DNA of 64,000 nt from Pegea sp. RAD2-039 (Eukaryota; Chordata; Thaliacea; Salpida; Salpidae), in NCBI GenBank assembly GCA_034620365.1, contig JAQGEQ010000080.1, forward strand, positions 124,001-188,000, read 5' to 3'. Shown piece by piece: positions 23,787-35,395 of this stretch. The number at the start of each line of letters is the position of its first letter. Positions within the stretch are counted from its first letter, which is position 1. A model generated the notes under the pieces. It saw only the letters and a program-made list of their open reading frames with translations, ran no database searches and had not been told where the DNA came from. The position numbers and the translations under genes were made by a program.

Positions 23787-26262
23787 TCAAGGAGTTGATA
23801 CAACTTTCGAATCAATGAGTTGCTTCCAGACCTTTCCAGTAGGATAAATATGATCTTCCACAGATTCAGACTTCATCTCTGTACTGTAACCAGGTTCCTA
23901 GAAAAAATATTTTCAAATATTTTTAAATTATTTTTACAAAACAAACCAGAGGAGGCATGTATGATGCATTTTGAATTCGAACAGGATGTATAAAATGTTC
24001 ATGAAGATGATCTACATATTCACAAGATCTACAAAAACCAAGATTTACATCCGAGATCTAACTGAGGATCAAAGATACAAACCTGTTATGAGTAGTAGTT
24101 GATACACAAAGATAATCAAACATGATAATATGTTGAACCATCTCACAAAGACCCACACCTCCCGCGTGAGGACATACAGCAACTAAATCATCAAAAATAA
24201 AGATTAAAAGACTCTTTTAATCATTCAAAGAACCTCCAAATTTTTTTGCTAGAAGCAGAATAGCTATATTTTCATTAATTGATCCAACACGAGCAGAGTC
24301 AATCTGAAGAAACTTGATTGCATTTGATTGAAGTAATTGTTTAAAAATTACTCGATTTGAACAACATTCACCAGTCGCTACACCAACATCATATTGTTGA
24401 AGTTGCTGAAAAAATATATAATAGGGTTTCAAAACAAATATTTAGACTTTAAATAACAGGGTTTCCAAAATTAAAAACTGAAATACTTTAGCAATTTTTG
24501 AGTGTCCTAACACATCATCAGGATGAGTTGGCTCCTCAATCCATAGAGGTTTAAACTCCACTAACTCCTGCATCCATTCAATCGCATCATCAACATCCCA
24601 CTTTCCATTTGCATCCATCATCTAAGACACAAATCTTATAAAATGATTCCTAAATCTACATCTCTTACTAAATCTTTGTCGTATCCAATCTGATCCCGGA
24701 TTACTCTTGCTCTTCGTTTATCATCTTCTAGATCATCTCCTACTTTCATCTTAAACCTAAAAGTTTGTTATTAAGGGGTCAGAGTTTGGGGCACCTTACC
24801 GAGTCCAGCCCTCCTTCAAAGCTTGTTGACATTTCTGTAAAAATTAAAGAAATTTTTCAAGAATAAAAATTATTTTATAATAATAATTATTAATATATAT
24901 AAAAGGTATTTGAACTAATTTCATTTAAATCAAAAAAAGTTTATAAATAAAAGCTTACTTGTATGAGTAATTGGTCTGTGTACCCTAACCAAGCAGTTGA
25001 GGTAGTATATGCAGGATAACCGGAGTTTAAAAGGTTTTGTTCTGTTAAAAACAATCAGTTTTTTGGGATTAACTTCACTATATATGAAAGCAACAAGTAA
25101 AATGGTTTCTAATAATTTTATGAAACTTAATTCTTTTTGTTTAAATACCTCTTTCATTTTGAGTGGATTTATTCTTTTTTAATATTTCAATTGCTTCTTC
25201 TTTAGTTAAAGCGTCAGATCTACAGGAGTAAAGACTAATATAAAGAAGTCTCATAAATTTGTAACTTACAAATAGGAGAAATCAACCAAGTTCACAATTT
25301 CCTCTGGTGTTAAATCTGATAACAATTTCCAAACTGGCTAAATATAAAATAAATAAAATAAATAGTTTAAAAAATTTCAAAATCATGATAATAAAGAGTA
25401 AATGAGTTAATATGATAAACTAAGAAATTTCATTAATCAACATTTTTAAAGATTACTTTTAGTAAGCCAATCAAATTAACAGATTAGATTAGTTTAATAA
25501 ATATCTATAATGCTGAAAAACATTTAGTACAAAGTACAAAGCAACCAGAAAAGTATAAAACATTTTTAAAAATATAATTTTACTTTTTTCTCTTTTTTAG
25601 CCCAGAAGTCCCACAAAGCGTTTAAAACACTGGCTGTAGCCATATGAGTAGCTCCTTTTTCAGGACCAAGCTAAAAAGTTAGAAGATCATCAAAAAAATA
25701 AAACTCAAGAATGCTTTGAAGTTGTTCTTAACACTTCTTAATGACATATGATTGGTTCTTACCCATCTTAACTGTCCATCTTGTACAATTTCTCTCCAAA
25801 ATTTACCAAAATTTCTGAATATCTCATCAATATGACGTCCAATCAACATAGGTCTGATGACTTCAACAGCTTTGACCACTAAGAAAAATATTTCAAATAT
25901 AAATTTCTTCAGTTAAATATCAGAATTACTTATTTCATTTCCACGTCCGACTGAAAATGCAATCCCAAATCCTTTTAAATTATCTTCTGAAGATGTTTCA
26001 ATGACTGTATAAACAGCTGAATAGTCAGGATCTTTATGCTGTGATTAGAATTAGTTTGAAAAGTTTATAAAATATATATCTAAAATATCTGATGATATAT
26101 TTATTCTTCTTCTTAATCATAATATTACAATATTTTAAAATGATTTAGAATAAAAATGAAAGATTAATTTGTTGAACTCACCATAGCATCTGATCCATGT
26201 AATTCTAATGATGTAGGAAATCTAACATCAAATACATCTAATTTGCATATAACTTCAGACAT
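23787..26262 (-). CDS. ENOSF1: ENOSF1-type L-fuconate dehydratase (enolase superfamily)
   Basis: This family dehydrates sugar acids, L-fuconate to 2-keto-3-deoxy-L-fuconate; human ENOSF1 is linked to mitochondria. Fourteen exons join in phase: 26262-26182, 26038-25930, 25878-25763, 25670-25584, 25337-25270, 25219-25149, 25041-24959, 24834-24800, 24756-24669, 24621-24487, 24405-24234, 24182-24083, 24028-23947, 23897-23787. The product is 445 aa (human 443). N-terminal capping domain: [15 protein letters not shown], then [14 protein letters not shown]. Barrel: [16 protein letters not shown], then FKMKVG with the catalytic KxK lysines, [13 protein letters not shown] with the first metal-binding Asp, [12 protein letters not shown] with the metal-binding Glu-Glu, [14 protein letters not shown] with the third metal ligand, [10 protein letters not shown], and [13 protein letters not shown] with the general-base His. 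All key residues appear present, so activity is expected. TTTATTAG ends 18 nt before the ATG, suggesting a spliced or trans-spliced leader. Confidence 0.96.
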
Positions 26263-26280
26263 TTTAAGAGCAGTTAAAAT

Positions 26281-26894
26281 CTAATAAAGTAAAAATATTT
26301 CATTAAAAATAACTAAAAATGACTATATTAGTATTAAAATATTTTATATAAAATTTGCTGAATAATTTAATATTAAGAGAAAAATCCCAACAACAAAAAA
26401 GCTTTAGAACTTGTTTTTAAATTAAAAAACAGTCCAATAGGACAAACTGTAAATTCCCCTACTTCGAGAGTTATGATTATTTTAATTATGTCGTCTACAA
26501 GTAAAAAACAATTGTAATAAGTTTCTAATTAATTAAAATTTACGTTTCTACAGTTATGATTAATGTTTGCAAAATATTTTTATTAATCAAATGACATTCT
26601 AATTTCGCTGAGTTTGTACTAGAGCAGCTTAAACTTTTACATTTAAATATAACAATTAGTATATGTAATGTAATTTTAAAAGCATTATAAATTAGTTTAA
26701 AACATGGCAATAACATTTCTTGATTTATTTAATTATTATTTATGATTAAAAAAAATAAAATCTTGCTAAAAATCGACAGTTTATCAAATTAAAAGTTCTA
26801 ATAAAGTCTCCAATTCTTGAATACGATGTGTCTGGATGCCGTATCAAGTTGGTGATGTCAAAAAATCGAATCTGTTCAGACGATATTTACAACG
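26281..26894. other. Intergenic between ENOSF1 and PPCS, left part
   Basis: AT-rich with nothing recognisable. ENOSF1 and PPCS are divergent, so promoters of both may lie in 26.3-27.6 kb, which is partly occupied by a CR1 3' end. Confidence 0.5.
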
Positions 26895-27163
26895 ATTCGA
26901 AGTCGTTGTTCAAGCAGAAGTTGAACCGTTATAATATTGCTAACATTTTCATTTCTAAACTGTCTTTTTTTCTCTCTTTTTTATATTATTAACATTCTTT
27001 GTAATTGTTCACTGTTATATGTTTTGAGGGCTATTGAAATACCATCTGTTACATCTTTTACTTTCTGTATTTCTAACTCAATAGATATTATTTGTGAGAA
27101 TGTGTGTCAGCGGGAGGTGCTCTTTTCAGGCACCCCCTTTCTCGTTTATTATAATAAATAACC
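26895..27163 (+). mobile_element. CR1-like retrotransposon 3' end fragment
   Basis: Plus-oriented, 5'-truncated copy. It starts in the last codons of pol (TGTTCAAGCAGAAGTTGAAC) and runs through the 3' UTR and hairpin (GAGGTGC...GGCACCC) to the tail TTATTATAATAAATAA. The open frame at 26937-27161 is a chance reading of the 3' UTR. Confidence 0.87.
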
Positions 27164-27617
27164 ACATAATTGCAATAAAGTTATTGCTTAAAATTCTGTT
27201 GGTTATTCCTGATTTAAATTAATTTTAATTTAAAACTAAATGTAAAGTTCTGCATAGTCCACTTTGTAGTTGTAAATATTTATTTAGATTTCTTTTAAAC
27301 CGTTGTTTATTACTTTTAATAATTTATAATTTATTATATAAGTTTTGGTTTTATTTTTAAACCTTTATTAATTTACTTTTTTTTAATTAGTTTATTTTCC
27401 GAAAAATTTTTATTTAAATGATATTCAATTTACTTCTCATTATAATCTTTATTTAAAACAAATCACTTAAAACGAATAATTAAATTATGTTTATATCTAA
27501 ATTAATAAAAATTATTTTAAAAAATTAACAAAAAAAAGTTGTTTTGTTGAAGTTAATAATAATAATAAATTTATAAATAAGAAAATTGAAAATGAGTAAA
27601 AAGTATTCATTTTTCAG
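27164..27617. other. Intergenic upstream of PPCS, ending in a 3' splice site
   Basis: AT-rich. It ends in a pyrimidine-rich acceptor (CATTTTTCAG) at 27617. No TATA motif stands out at a suitable distance from the ATG. Confidence 0.5.
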
Positions 27618-27632
27618 AAGAATAAATAAGAA

Positions 27633-28541
27633 ATGAACACTTTTAAACCTAATGATATCTCTGATGTTTTGTCAGGTTTCAAAAAACCAGAAAATATTCA
27701 AACTTTCACTTCAAAAATTACTGAGTTCATCAATCAAAGTAATCTTAAAAAAATAGTTCTTATAACTTGTGGAGGAACAAAAGTCCCTCTTGAACAAACT
27801 TCTGTAAGATTTATTGATAACTTTAGTAGCGGGAAACGAGGTGCTATTTCCTCTGAGGAGTTTCTACATGCTGGTTACCACGTGGTGCTACTACATAGAA
27901 AAGGCTGCGTGTTTCCTTTCATGAGAACAATTGTGACAAGAGATGAAAAATGGATATCATCTGTATCTTTTACTGATAATTTATTGGATTTAAATGATGA
28001 TAAAAAGATTGAAGCCTTAAAATTTTATCAAAAGTATAAAAAGGAGAATAAATTTTTCTCATTTTCATTTGAAACTTTAGATTGTTATCTTTATTATTTA
28101 CAAGAAGCTTGTCAACAAATGAATCATTTGAAATCAAAACTTTTAGTCTATCTAGCTGCTGCTGTTTCTGATTTTTACATTCCTTTTAATTTACTGCCAC
28201 ATCATAAGATACAATCATGTGAAAGTTTGAATCTGAAACTTATCCAAGTTCCCAAGTTGTTACCAGTTCTGAAAGCATATTGGTGTCCTGATGCATTTGT
28301 AATTTCTTTTAAACTTGAAACTGATGAGAAACTTCTTTTGAAGAAAGCTCTCAATGCACTGAAAAAGATTGAGCATGATGGAGTCGTAGCTAATCTGTTG
28401 CAGAACAAAGATGAAAAAGTTACACTTGTAATGAAAGATCAGAGTATGAAAGACATCATTAAAGAAGACTCTTGTGAAAACCTTGAAAGCAAAATTGTTG
28501 AAAGTTTAAAAGAGCTTCATATCAATTTTTTGAAATCATGA
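27633..28541 (+). CDS. PPCS: Phosphopantothenate-cysteine ligase (PPCS)
   Basis: PPCS joins 4'-phosphopantothenate to cysteine using a nucleotide triphosphate, the second step of coenzyme A synthesis in the cytosol. A single uninterrupted frame gives 302 aa (human 311). Conserved blocks in order: [12 protein letters not shown] (nucleotide-binding loop, residues ~43-54), [14 protein letters not shown] (~58-71), [15 protein letters not shown], a middle [10 protein letters not shown] helix, [13 protein letters not shown] (~170-182), [25 protein letters not shown] and FKLETDE, then VVANLL. All match the eukaryotic class, which is a stand-alone ligase, not fused to the decarboxylase as in bacteria. 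The ATG is 15 nt after a TTTTTCAG acceptor, so the mRNA probably carries a spliced leader. The gene faces MED30 tail to tail with 90 bp between stop codons and has no evident AATAAA of its own in that gap. Confidence 0.97.
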   Translation: MNTFKPNDISDVLSGFKKPENIQTFTSKITEFINQSNLKKIVLITCGGTKVPLEQTSVRFIDNFSSGKRGAISSEEFLHAGYHVVLLHRKGCVFPFMRTIVTRDEKWISSVSFTDNLLDLNDDKKIEALKFYQKYKKENKFFSFSFETLDCYLYYLQEACQQMNHLKSKLLVYLAAAVSDFYIPFNLLPHHKIQSCESLNLKLIQVPKLLPVLKAYWCPDAFVISFKLETDEKLLLKKALNALKKIEHDGVVANLLQNKDEKVTLVMKDQSMKDIIKEDSCENLESKIVESLKELHINFLKS

Positions 28542-28546
28542 AAAGA

Positions 28547-28561
28547 TTTATTCAATTTATT
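28547..28561 (-). terminator. Poly(A) signals of MED30, at the PPCS stop codon
   Basis: AATAAA on the minus strand at 28552-28547, and another at 28561-28556, lie 71-87 nt past the MED30 stop. Cleavage 10-30 nt downstream would place the MED30 mRNA end inside the last codons of PPCS, so the two transcripts probably overlap in antisense. Confidence 0.55.
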
Positions 28562-28631
28562 ATTTTTTCTGAGTTTTCATGAAAATGTCAAGTATATAAA
28601 CAGATTAATAATTCATCTACAACAGAAGTAA

Positions 28632-29611
28632 TTAATTTGATGGAAAACGTTTTTGCCAAGGAAAAGCCATCTGTGCTTCTTGATGAAGAAAGTTAGTTTC
28701 ATCTAAAATCTTTTTCAGATTTTTTCTCTTTGTTTCCAATATAACTTCAAGTTGTTCTTTACATAGAAGCAACTTTGCTTGCTGTTGTAAATAAAAATTT
28801 TGTTAAAATATACATATATATACTAATAAACAGTTTAAGTTTTAAGCTTGCTAAGACAATTATAAAACTTGAATGAAATTATTCAGCTTAAAATTAGATT
28901 TATTTTAGTAGTGCCTATATAAAAATTTAACAAATAATATTTCTAACAAGTTCTTATGATGTTTAAACGTAACTTCAATATACCAACAAATAATTAAATT
29001 ATTTATTTATAGCAATTATTTATTTATTTATGTGAAAGTAAGAAAACTATATTGTATAAGGTTAATTAGAAATTTATCAAACTTACTTCATCTTGGTTAG
29101 CAGTTTCCATATTCACATTTATAGATTCACTAAAATAAAAACATTAAAGATAAAATAAAGATTTAAACAAAATTTAACTTTTAACAAATTTGATTAACTT
29201 ATAAAATATTTCAAATTTGACTTCTAACCCCGAGTTAGAAAGTTCCATAAATTTCAACTTTGGTTCTTTTGAATCATCAAGACCAGCCTCTCTTTGAACA
29301 CAATCTTTATAAACTGAATGAAGTTGCTGGAAAAGTTCCTCATTTTTTTGAAGAAGAACTTTTGTCTTTGTTAACCTTTCCTGCCCTCCACGGTGGAAAT
29401 TGACATGAGAATTAGATTTAGTAATAGAAACAACCTGCTATAAATATAAGTTTGATTTTTGAAAACAATTTATAAACATTTTTACTTGGACTATTTCTTG
29501 GGTTCTACTTTTTATTTCAAGTAAATGTTCTAAAGCACTATCAACTGAGTTGATAGCTTCTAAATCTGAACGATGGTGTGCTTTGATATCATTTATTGAA
29601 TTAAAAGCCAT
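28632..29611 (-). CDS. MED30: Mediator complex subunit 30
   Basis: MED30 is a metazoan head-module-associated Mediator subunit that bridges activators and RNA polymerase II in the nucleus. Exons 29611-29486, 29437-29199, 29129-29087 and 28781-28632 join in phase to 185 aa (human 178). The protein is almost wholly helical. The best family match is the central block GGQERLTKTKVLLQKNEELF and HSVYKDCVQREAGLD (human YQDRLTKLQDNLRQLSVLF and RLVYDKCNENCGGMD), with a second match in the C-terminal helix EQLEVILETKRKNLKKILDE, human-like KKLKQKNQQLKQIMDQLR. Divergence is high outside these blocks. The acceptor TTTTATTTTCAG ends 26 nt before the chosen ATG. The frame is open back to that acceptor, so an upstream coding exon cannot be excluded. 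Identification rests on motif order and length. Confidence 0.75.
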
Positions 29612-29639
29612 ACCTAAATACTTGCCTATAAATTTACCT

Positions 29640-32300
29640 GAAAATAAAAACTTTAAATATTTTGGAATTTCAAAAAATTCAAATTTTTAACAACTTTTAT
29701 AAAAGCTATTCTTTAATCAGATGAAAAGAAAGAAACTAACAACTAAAATTATTAATTCAACTTGAAGTTAATTCATATAAGTTAATTTATATTTTAGATA
29801 ATTTCATATTCAATTATATAATACTAGTTTTTATCATGATTTACATGTAATGAATAGTCTGAATATAACATATTTAGATATATTTAATATAATCTATATA
29901 TAATGATCTACAAAACAAAATATCTCCTAAGAAAGTAAATATCTAAAATAATTATCTTAAAAATAACAAAGATTTGTACATCAGAAAGATATAATAAAAT
30001 AAAAAAGTAATTTTCTCTGATTAAAATCAACTTTAAACATTATTTCAAGAAGGTTTTAACCATATTTTCAAACAGAATAAGTTTAGTAAAATAATATCAT
30101 TATATATATTATATTCTATATCACCATATTATGATTAAATAATTAAAAAATATTTATACACTATAAATTTAAATATCCAAAACTAATTTTCGGATAAATA
30201 AAAAGAAATACTGAATTTGCAAAAAAAAGTAAAATAAAAAAATATAAGCCAATAATTGTAAAAGGTTAGATAATTGTGGGTATTAGTTGTTCAAAGTAAT
30301 AAAGAAAGAAAAACTTAAGTTAAAAATACGTTTTAATATATATTTAATTATGTCTACAAAATATTTCAAAATAAAAATAATAAAAAGAACGACTTTTCAT
30401 TACAAATTATCTGAAACATTTATTTGCAATAAAATCTGGCTTTTTGTTTGAAATATTTTACAACTCGATCAAATAAAATCTATTTTTGTAATAAAATCCC
30501 CTAAGTAGCTACTATAAAAATGTAAACTTAACGAAACTCAAATGCCAGTAGTTCAACTTATAAAAACAAGTATATATTTTCTTAAATATTTTATTTATTA
30601 TTATTTAATATTAAAGAAGGAAACGAAAAATGTGTGCTTTTTAAGCCGGGTCTAAAGTTTCTCGCGGCATATGAAAGACCTCATGATTGACTCTTACCGA
30701 GGTTCCTATATTTGATTCCATCACTAGCTATCTTTGTTTTTTGAAAAAGAATAAAAAAAACTAAATTCATAATAAAAAGGTTTAGAGTTTAAGAAAAAAC
30801 TCTATCATTAAGCCAGTTAGAAATTGTCAAGCATTTTTATTATGTAGCTAGATAGGTATTGCGGCAAAAATAGGAAACACTTAAATAGTAAACACAAATA
30901 TTTAGTTCTAAAACTGTCTTCAAAAGCTTTCTTTAAGTACTAAACCTTGCTAAAACTTACGTGAAAGGTTAAATAAGTCAAGCTGTGTATATACTTATTA
31001 AAGGTTGTTTTTGAAGCATCTAAAAACATCAAAATTAATTTATGATTAGCATTAAGTTACTAGACATCTTCTTTTTAATGAAAATTACTGTTTACTGATA
31101 ATAACAAGAAAATCCTTATAGTTTATCCTTTTTTTAAAAATTATTTAAGTCGATCATTTTAAGGTGCTTTTTATATTAGTCATAAAATAGCTTTGAGAAC
31201 TTAAATATGAGTCTTTATGACTTTCGCTATCTTATAAACATTTTTAGATGAAAGTTAAGTGTTTTTTCTTATTTAAATTAGGTTATTTATTCAAATTACT
31301 TGTAATTGCTAATTAATACTTTTAAAATACTTTTAATGGAAATTTTCAATTTTAGTTTTCTGCAAGCTGCCATAATATAAATCGACCAAAATCGGCTAAA
31401 GCGAGGTCATTTTCAGCAAATGTATACAATCCATATAAATAATGATTTTACTTAAGATTTATTGTTACTGTATATTGATGCACTTATTGTTTTTTTAAAT
31501 TTAATATTTCAAATCTCTATGGATATATATATGACTATTAATTGGAATATTAACTATAAAAATAACTAAGACTTAATATTATCTAATGTATACTCATTAA
31601 ATTATAATATATTTTCTTTTTACTTGAATTTTTTATTCTGTTTATTGCTAAATGTTGTTTTGTATTTTTGGTATTTTTTAAAGCTTTATTTTATATAATA
31701 ACTATAGTTAATTTTTAATTTTAACCTAATTAAAAATTTGTTTGTTGAATATTTTAGTTATAATTAAATCTACTTCTTTAGCTTAAATAATTTTATTTAA
31801 TTTTATGATTTTTTTATTATGAATTGTACAAGTTTGTTTTATTTATGAATAATATAGGTTCTCTTATTTTTAACATTTTTTTGTTTTTAATAATATGGAC
31901 TATATCTTATATTTTATAACAAAATATATAAAAATATTTTAGTATAGTTAAAAAAGAATTAATTAATTTAATAAATATAATCAGCTATTCATATACTTCT
32001 ATCTTTTAAAGTTTAGAAACTGTATTATAAAATGTGTTTTTAATTAATAATACTTTTAAATAATAGTTACTTTTAATGTATCTTGTAATAAATTATTTTT
32101 ATTAGCATAAACTAATAAATATTAACAATCATTGACTATTTCATAGAATTATTTGTTTTTATATTGATATATTATATGTAGTAATATAAACCTTTGTATT
32201 AAAATCTAGTTTTTCTAGAAATCTAACTTAAAAAGTTAATTTTATTTTTAGTTTATATTTAGTATTCTTTATCAATTTATTTATATAATTTATTAGTTTT
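29640..32300. other. Intergenic, no gene recognised
   Basis: 2.7 kb of extremely AT-rich DNA between MED30 and NDUFA5, which are divergent. There is a slightly richer patch at 30640-30730 (CCGGGTCTAAAG, CGCGGC) with no open frame worth reporting. Upstream promoters or noncoding exons of both genes are expected but not identifiable. Confidence 0.55.
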
Positions 32301-32314
32301 TCAGGCTGAATATA

Positions 32315-32653
32315 ATGGCTAGTAAGATTACAACAGGTCTTACAGGCCTTAAGGTTTTGTCTCAACCTAGAGAAAAACTGATAATGATTTATAAAAACAT
32401 TCTTGAATTATTGGATGGTGTTCCAACTACTGCTGCTTATCGAAAATATACAGAAGAACATGCAAAGCAGAGAGTTTCAATTCTTGAAAAGACTGCAAAT
32501 CTTGAAGAGCTTGAAAACAAGTTTGATTCTCAACTTGAAGAGGTTGCTATTCAAGCTAAACAGGAGTATTATCTTGCTAGAAAAATGGTTCAATGGAAAC
32601 CTTGGGAAGGAAAAGCTGTTGAAGCTCCTAGTGGTCAGTGGACTTGGCCTTGA
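32315..32653 (+). CDS. NDUFA5: NADH:ubiquinone oxidoreductase subunit A5 (complex I B13)
   Basis: NDUFA5 is an accessory subunit of the peripheral arm (Q module) of mitochondrial respiratory complex I. A single coding exon gives 112 aa (human 116). Motifs in order: TTGLTGLKVLSQPREKL (human TTGLVGLAVCNTPHERL), ILELLDGVPTTAAYRKYTE (human ILDVLEEIPKNAAYRKYTE), QLEEVAIQAKQE, LARKMVQWKPWE (human LARKMREWKPWE) and the end GQWTWP. No cleavable presequence is expected in this family. TTTTTCAG ends 10 nt before the ATG, so the leader is spliced or trans-spliced. The first AATAAA after the stop is at 32729-32734. An overlapping frame at 32403-32675 is a shadow. Confidence 0.97.
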   Translation: MASKITTGLTGLKVLSQPREKLIMIYKNILELLDGVPTTAAYRKYTEEHAKQRVSILEKTANLEELENKFDSQLEEVAIQAKQEYYLARKMVQWKPWEGKAVEAPSGQWTWP

Positions 32654-32734
32654 AGTGATAAAAAAGATAGTTTAGAAGTTTCTTTATTTACCAACTTCTT
32701 GTAAACAGTTTGTTTCGTTTTTTCAAAGAATAAA

Positions 32735-33734
32735 TATTGTTACAATTCATTTTTTGTTGGTTTATTTATGTATCATGTATTGATCCAATTCTAAGGACAG
32801 TTTATTAGACAGTTTTTATAAATTAGAAATTATTTTATAAATATACACCATCTGAACAACAATAATTTCTTGAACAATTTGTTGACTTGTGGAAATCATG
32901 ATTACATTTTGAACTATTTTATTTAAATACTAAATATGTTATTAAATATGTTAATTGTTAACACAATTTGTTGATATTTCATATTTTCATTTAGAAATCT
33001 ATTTGAACTTAATTTTCTTAATAATGTCTTCAAATAATCCTATTCAATAATTTCATATTCATGTTAATTTATAAAAATTTTTTAGTGTTTCCACTATGTA
33101 TCATTTCTTTATTTAATTATGTAGTTATTATTGTTTCTTTTCTCATAAGAAGATTAACTAAGTAACAGTGGTTGGCATATGCTTTTAATATGCTTATAAC
33201 TTAATTATAGATGGTGTCATTAATTTTCAAAATATTTAAACATTTTGATCTAATTTTAATCATAATTGCAATAAATTATAAATTTAATTGTAAAATATAA
33301 TAAATTGGCTTCAACAGAATTGAATTTATTTTCAAAGAATTTGTTAATTGAAAGTTTGGCCTTTAAAGAAAGAATCAATGTTTGAAATTTTTAAATTTTT
33401 TTTATTGGATTCTAATCATTGAGTCAATTTCATAATATAGATTCATCATATAATTCTCAAATCAGCTAAATTCCAAGATTACAGAATTAGGAAACTAAAC
33501 TTTAGTAATCTTTGTGGCATAAACTAATTTGTGAAAGCATAGAAGGTAGCTCTCCACGCCACAAGTAATGCCTACATTTTGGGTGCAAAGTTCCACTTTG
33601 TGAAATAGATAGAGTTAGAAATTTGGAAACACTATCTATAAGGATTTAATTATAGAGCAAGATTTTACTTTTTAGAATTATTCTAACTGAAAGTTTGTTT
33701 CTAAAAGTAAATTAAATAAAAGTAGAATTATTTC
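32735..33734. other. Intergenic, no gene recognised
   Basis: AT-rich; nothing beyond the NDUFA5 3' flank. A somewhat GC-richer piece at 33540-33600 has no open frame. Confidence 0.55.
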
Positions 33735-33957
33735 GACCTTTATAATATTTCCAATACTGCAATTTCTAAACTGTGATTTTTTTTTCTCACTTTTTTATCA
33801 TTCTATGTAATTGTTCACTATTATATGCCACGAGGACTACTGAAATGCCATGTGTTACATCTTTTACTTTCTATATTTTTGGCTAAATAGATGTTTTTTG
33901 TGAGAATGTGTGTTAGCGGGAGGTACTCTCTTCAGGCACTCTCCTTCGCATTTATAA
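33735..33957 (+). mobile_element. CR1-like retrotransposon 3' UTR fragment
   Basis: Plus-oriented copy of about 220 bp that holds only the 3' UTR, from a degraded pol end through the GAGGTAC...GGCACTCTC hairpin region to CGCATTTAT, with the ATTTATTGTAATAAAT tail decayed to an A-rich run. Confidence 0.82.
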
Positions 33958-35385
33958 AAAAATTCTAACTGTAAAGTTTCTTTCTAATAAATAGCTAATA
34001 ATAATAATTCTAACACTTTGAAAAAAAGTAGCAAAAGTTTACAACTGATTATAATAATACAGAACAATTCATTAAAAAATAAACTAATATATATGCTTAT
34101 TAATTTAAAAATAAATCAAAAATTCCTTACATATCATACTATATACCCGATATATTTTTATTTTTTTATTAAAACTGAATTAGCATGTTACTCATAATAC
34201 TGAACTTATTAATTACGTTACGGAAATTACAATTGGTTCAACAACCAATTTCACTATAAATTCTTTGAAGGCAAGTTTTATAAACTGAAGTTTTTTGCAT
34301 TTGAATCTCTGATTTTCGAATTGCTTGACTAAATAATATTAAACTGGATTCTAAGATTATCCTATAATCCTAACAATTTTCAAGTGAACAACTTCAAGCG
34401 ACACCTTTAGAGTATGGCTTCTTTAAAAATGAATAAAACAATTAAAGCATTAGACACTTTCGATTTAAGTTTAAAAAGTTTTATCTTATAAAAAGTTTAA
34501 AAAATCTAGATTTTCAAAATATTAAAATCGTGATCATTAAGATTATGTGTATGCTTTAAAATTTGAACTTTGAAAGTAATGAGTATAAAGTTTTATAAAA
34601 GAACACAAAAAGGAAACATAAGAGAAAATTTTGATGCCAAACAGTAACAAAATCTTTAAAGAAAATATGAATTAAAACTATATTGACAATAAACCTTTTA
34701 TTTTTGATTGAAAAGTATTTTTCGATTAAAAAATGGTTTAAAAATCTACCACAGCTTTCCAATTTTAAATTAAAAAATTTGATTAAGAAGATAAAGAAAT
34801 TGTTAAATAAAATAGAATTTAAACAATTTTATGCGAATAAAGCTTAAACTAAGTCATCTCAGACAAGTGAATTAAAAGGCCGTCCATCTTTTTCTGTATT
34901 AGAAGGCTGAAAAGTGCTACGCTTTGTTAAATTTGTTCAAGAAAGTCACATAAAAATGTATTCTTAATTGCTAAATTTAAAGATATAAAGATTTATATAA
35001 AACCACAAACGTAAATTTGAAAGAAGGAAACAAAATAACTATTATACATAACAATAAAACTCTTTTATTCTTGCTTAGCTTTAGTAATGTTTGCTATTTA
35101 TTTTCTTCGAAAAATTGATTTTATATTAATTATATAAATTTTTTAATATTCATTAAAACTATTTTTCTTAATATTATTCTATATTTTTAATTTTAGAAAT
35201 GTGCTAAAATGTCAGAAAAATATATTTATTTTTTTAATTTGGAAACCCTACTAGTATTCTAAACTCCTTACATTCAATCTTAGGCCCTTTAGACGATTGT
35301 CCGTGCGTTCAGTAGCTAGTTAGGTTTGTTAGTCTGTTATTTTTTAAGTTCATTATTTTTAAAAAGTAATTAGCATTTTTCTAAC
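33958..35385. other. Intergenic upstream of RPS7
   Basis: AT-rich, no gene. 35290-35345 (TTAGACGATTGTCCGTGCGTTCAG...) is GC-richer and lies 50-100 nt before the RPS7 ATG, followed by a pyrimidine-rich stretch and a CTAACTTAG acceptor. It could contain the RPS7 promoter and a short noncoding exon. Confidence 0.45.
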
Positions 35386-35395
35386 TTAGGTCACA

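Noticed and set aside
23787..26262. Horizontal transfer of the sugar-acid dehydratase from bacteria
   Set aside because: The gene has 13 introns, host-like composition and near-human length; ENOSF1 is widespread in animals.
18480..26262. Operon of ENOSF1, L10K and BCCIP
   Set aside because: Same strand and acceptor-led starts, but gaps of 0.9 and 2.6 kb, one with a CR1 insert, are too large to argue for a polycistron from sequence alone.
26937..27161. 74-codon plus-strand frame
   Set aside because: Chance reading of the CR1 3' UTR; homologous copies do not keep it open.
28202..28408. Minus-strand frame opposite PPCS
   Set aside because: Antisense shadow of the conserved PPCS coding sequence.
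32403..32675. 90-codon frame overlapping NDUFA5
   Set aside because: It is the shifted-frame shadow of NDUFA5.
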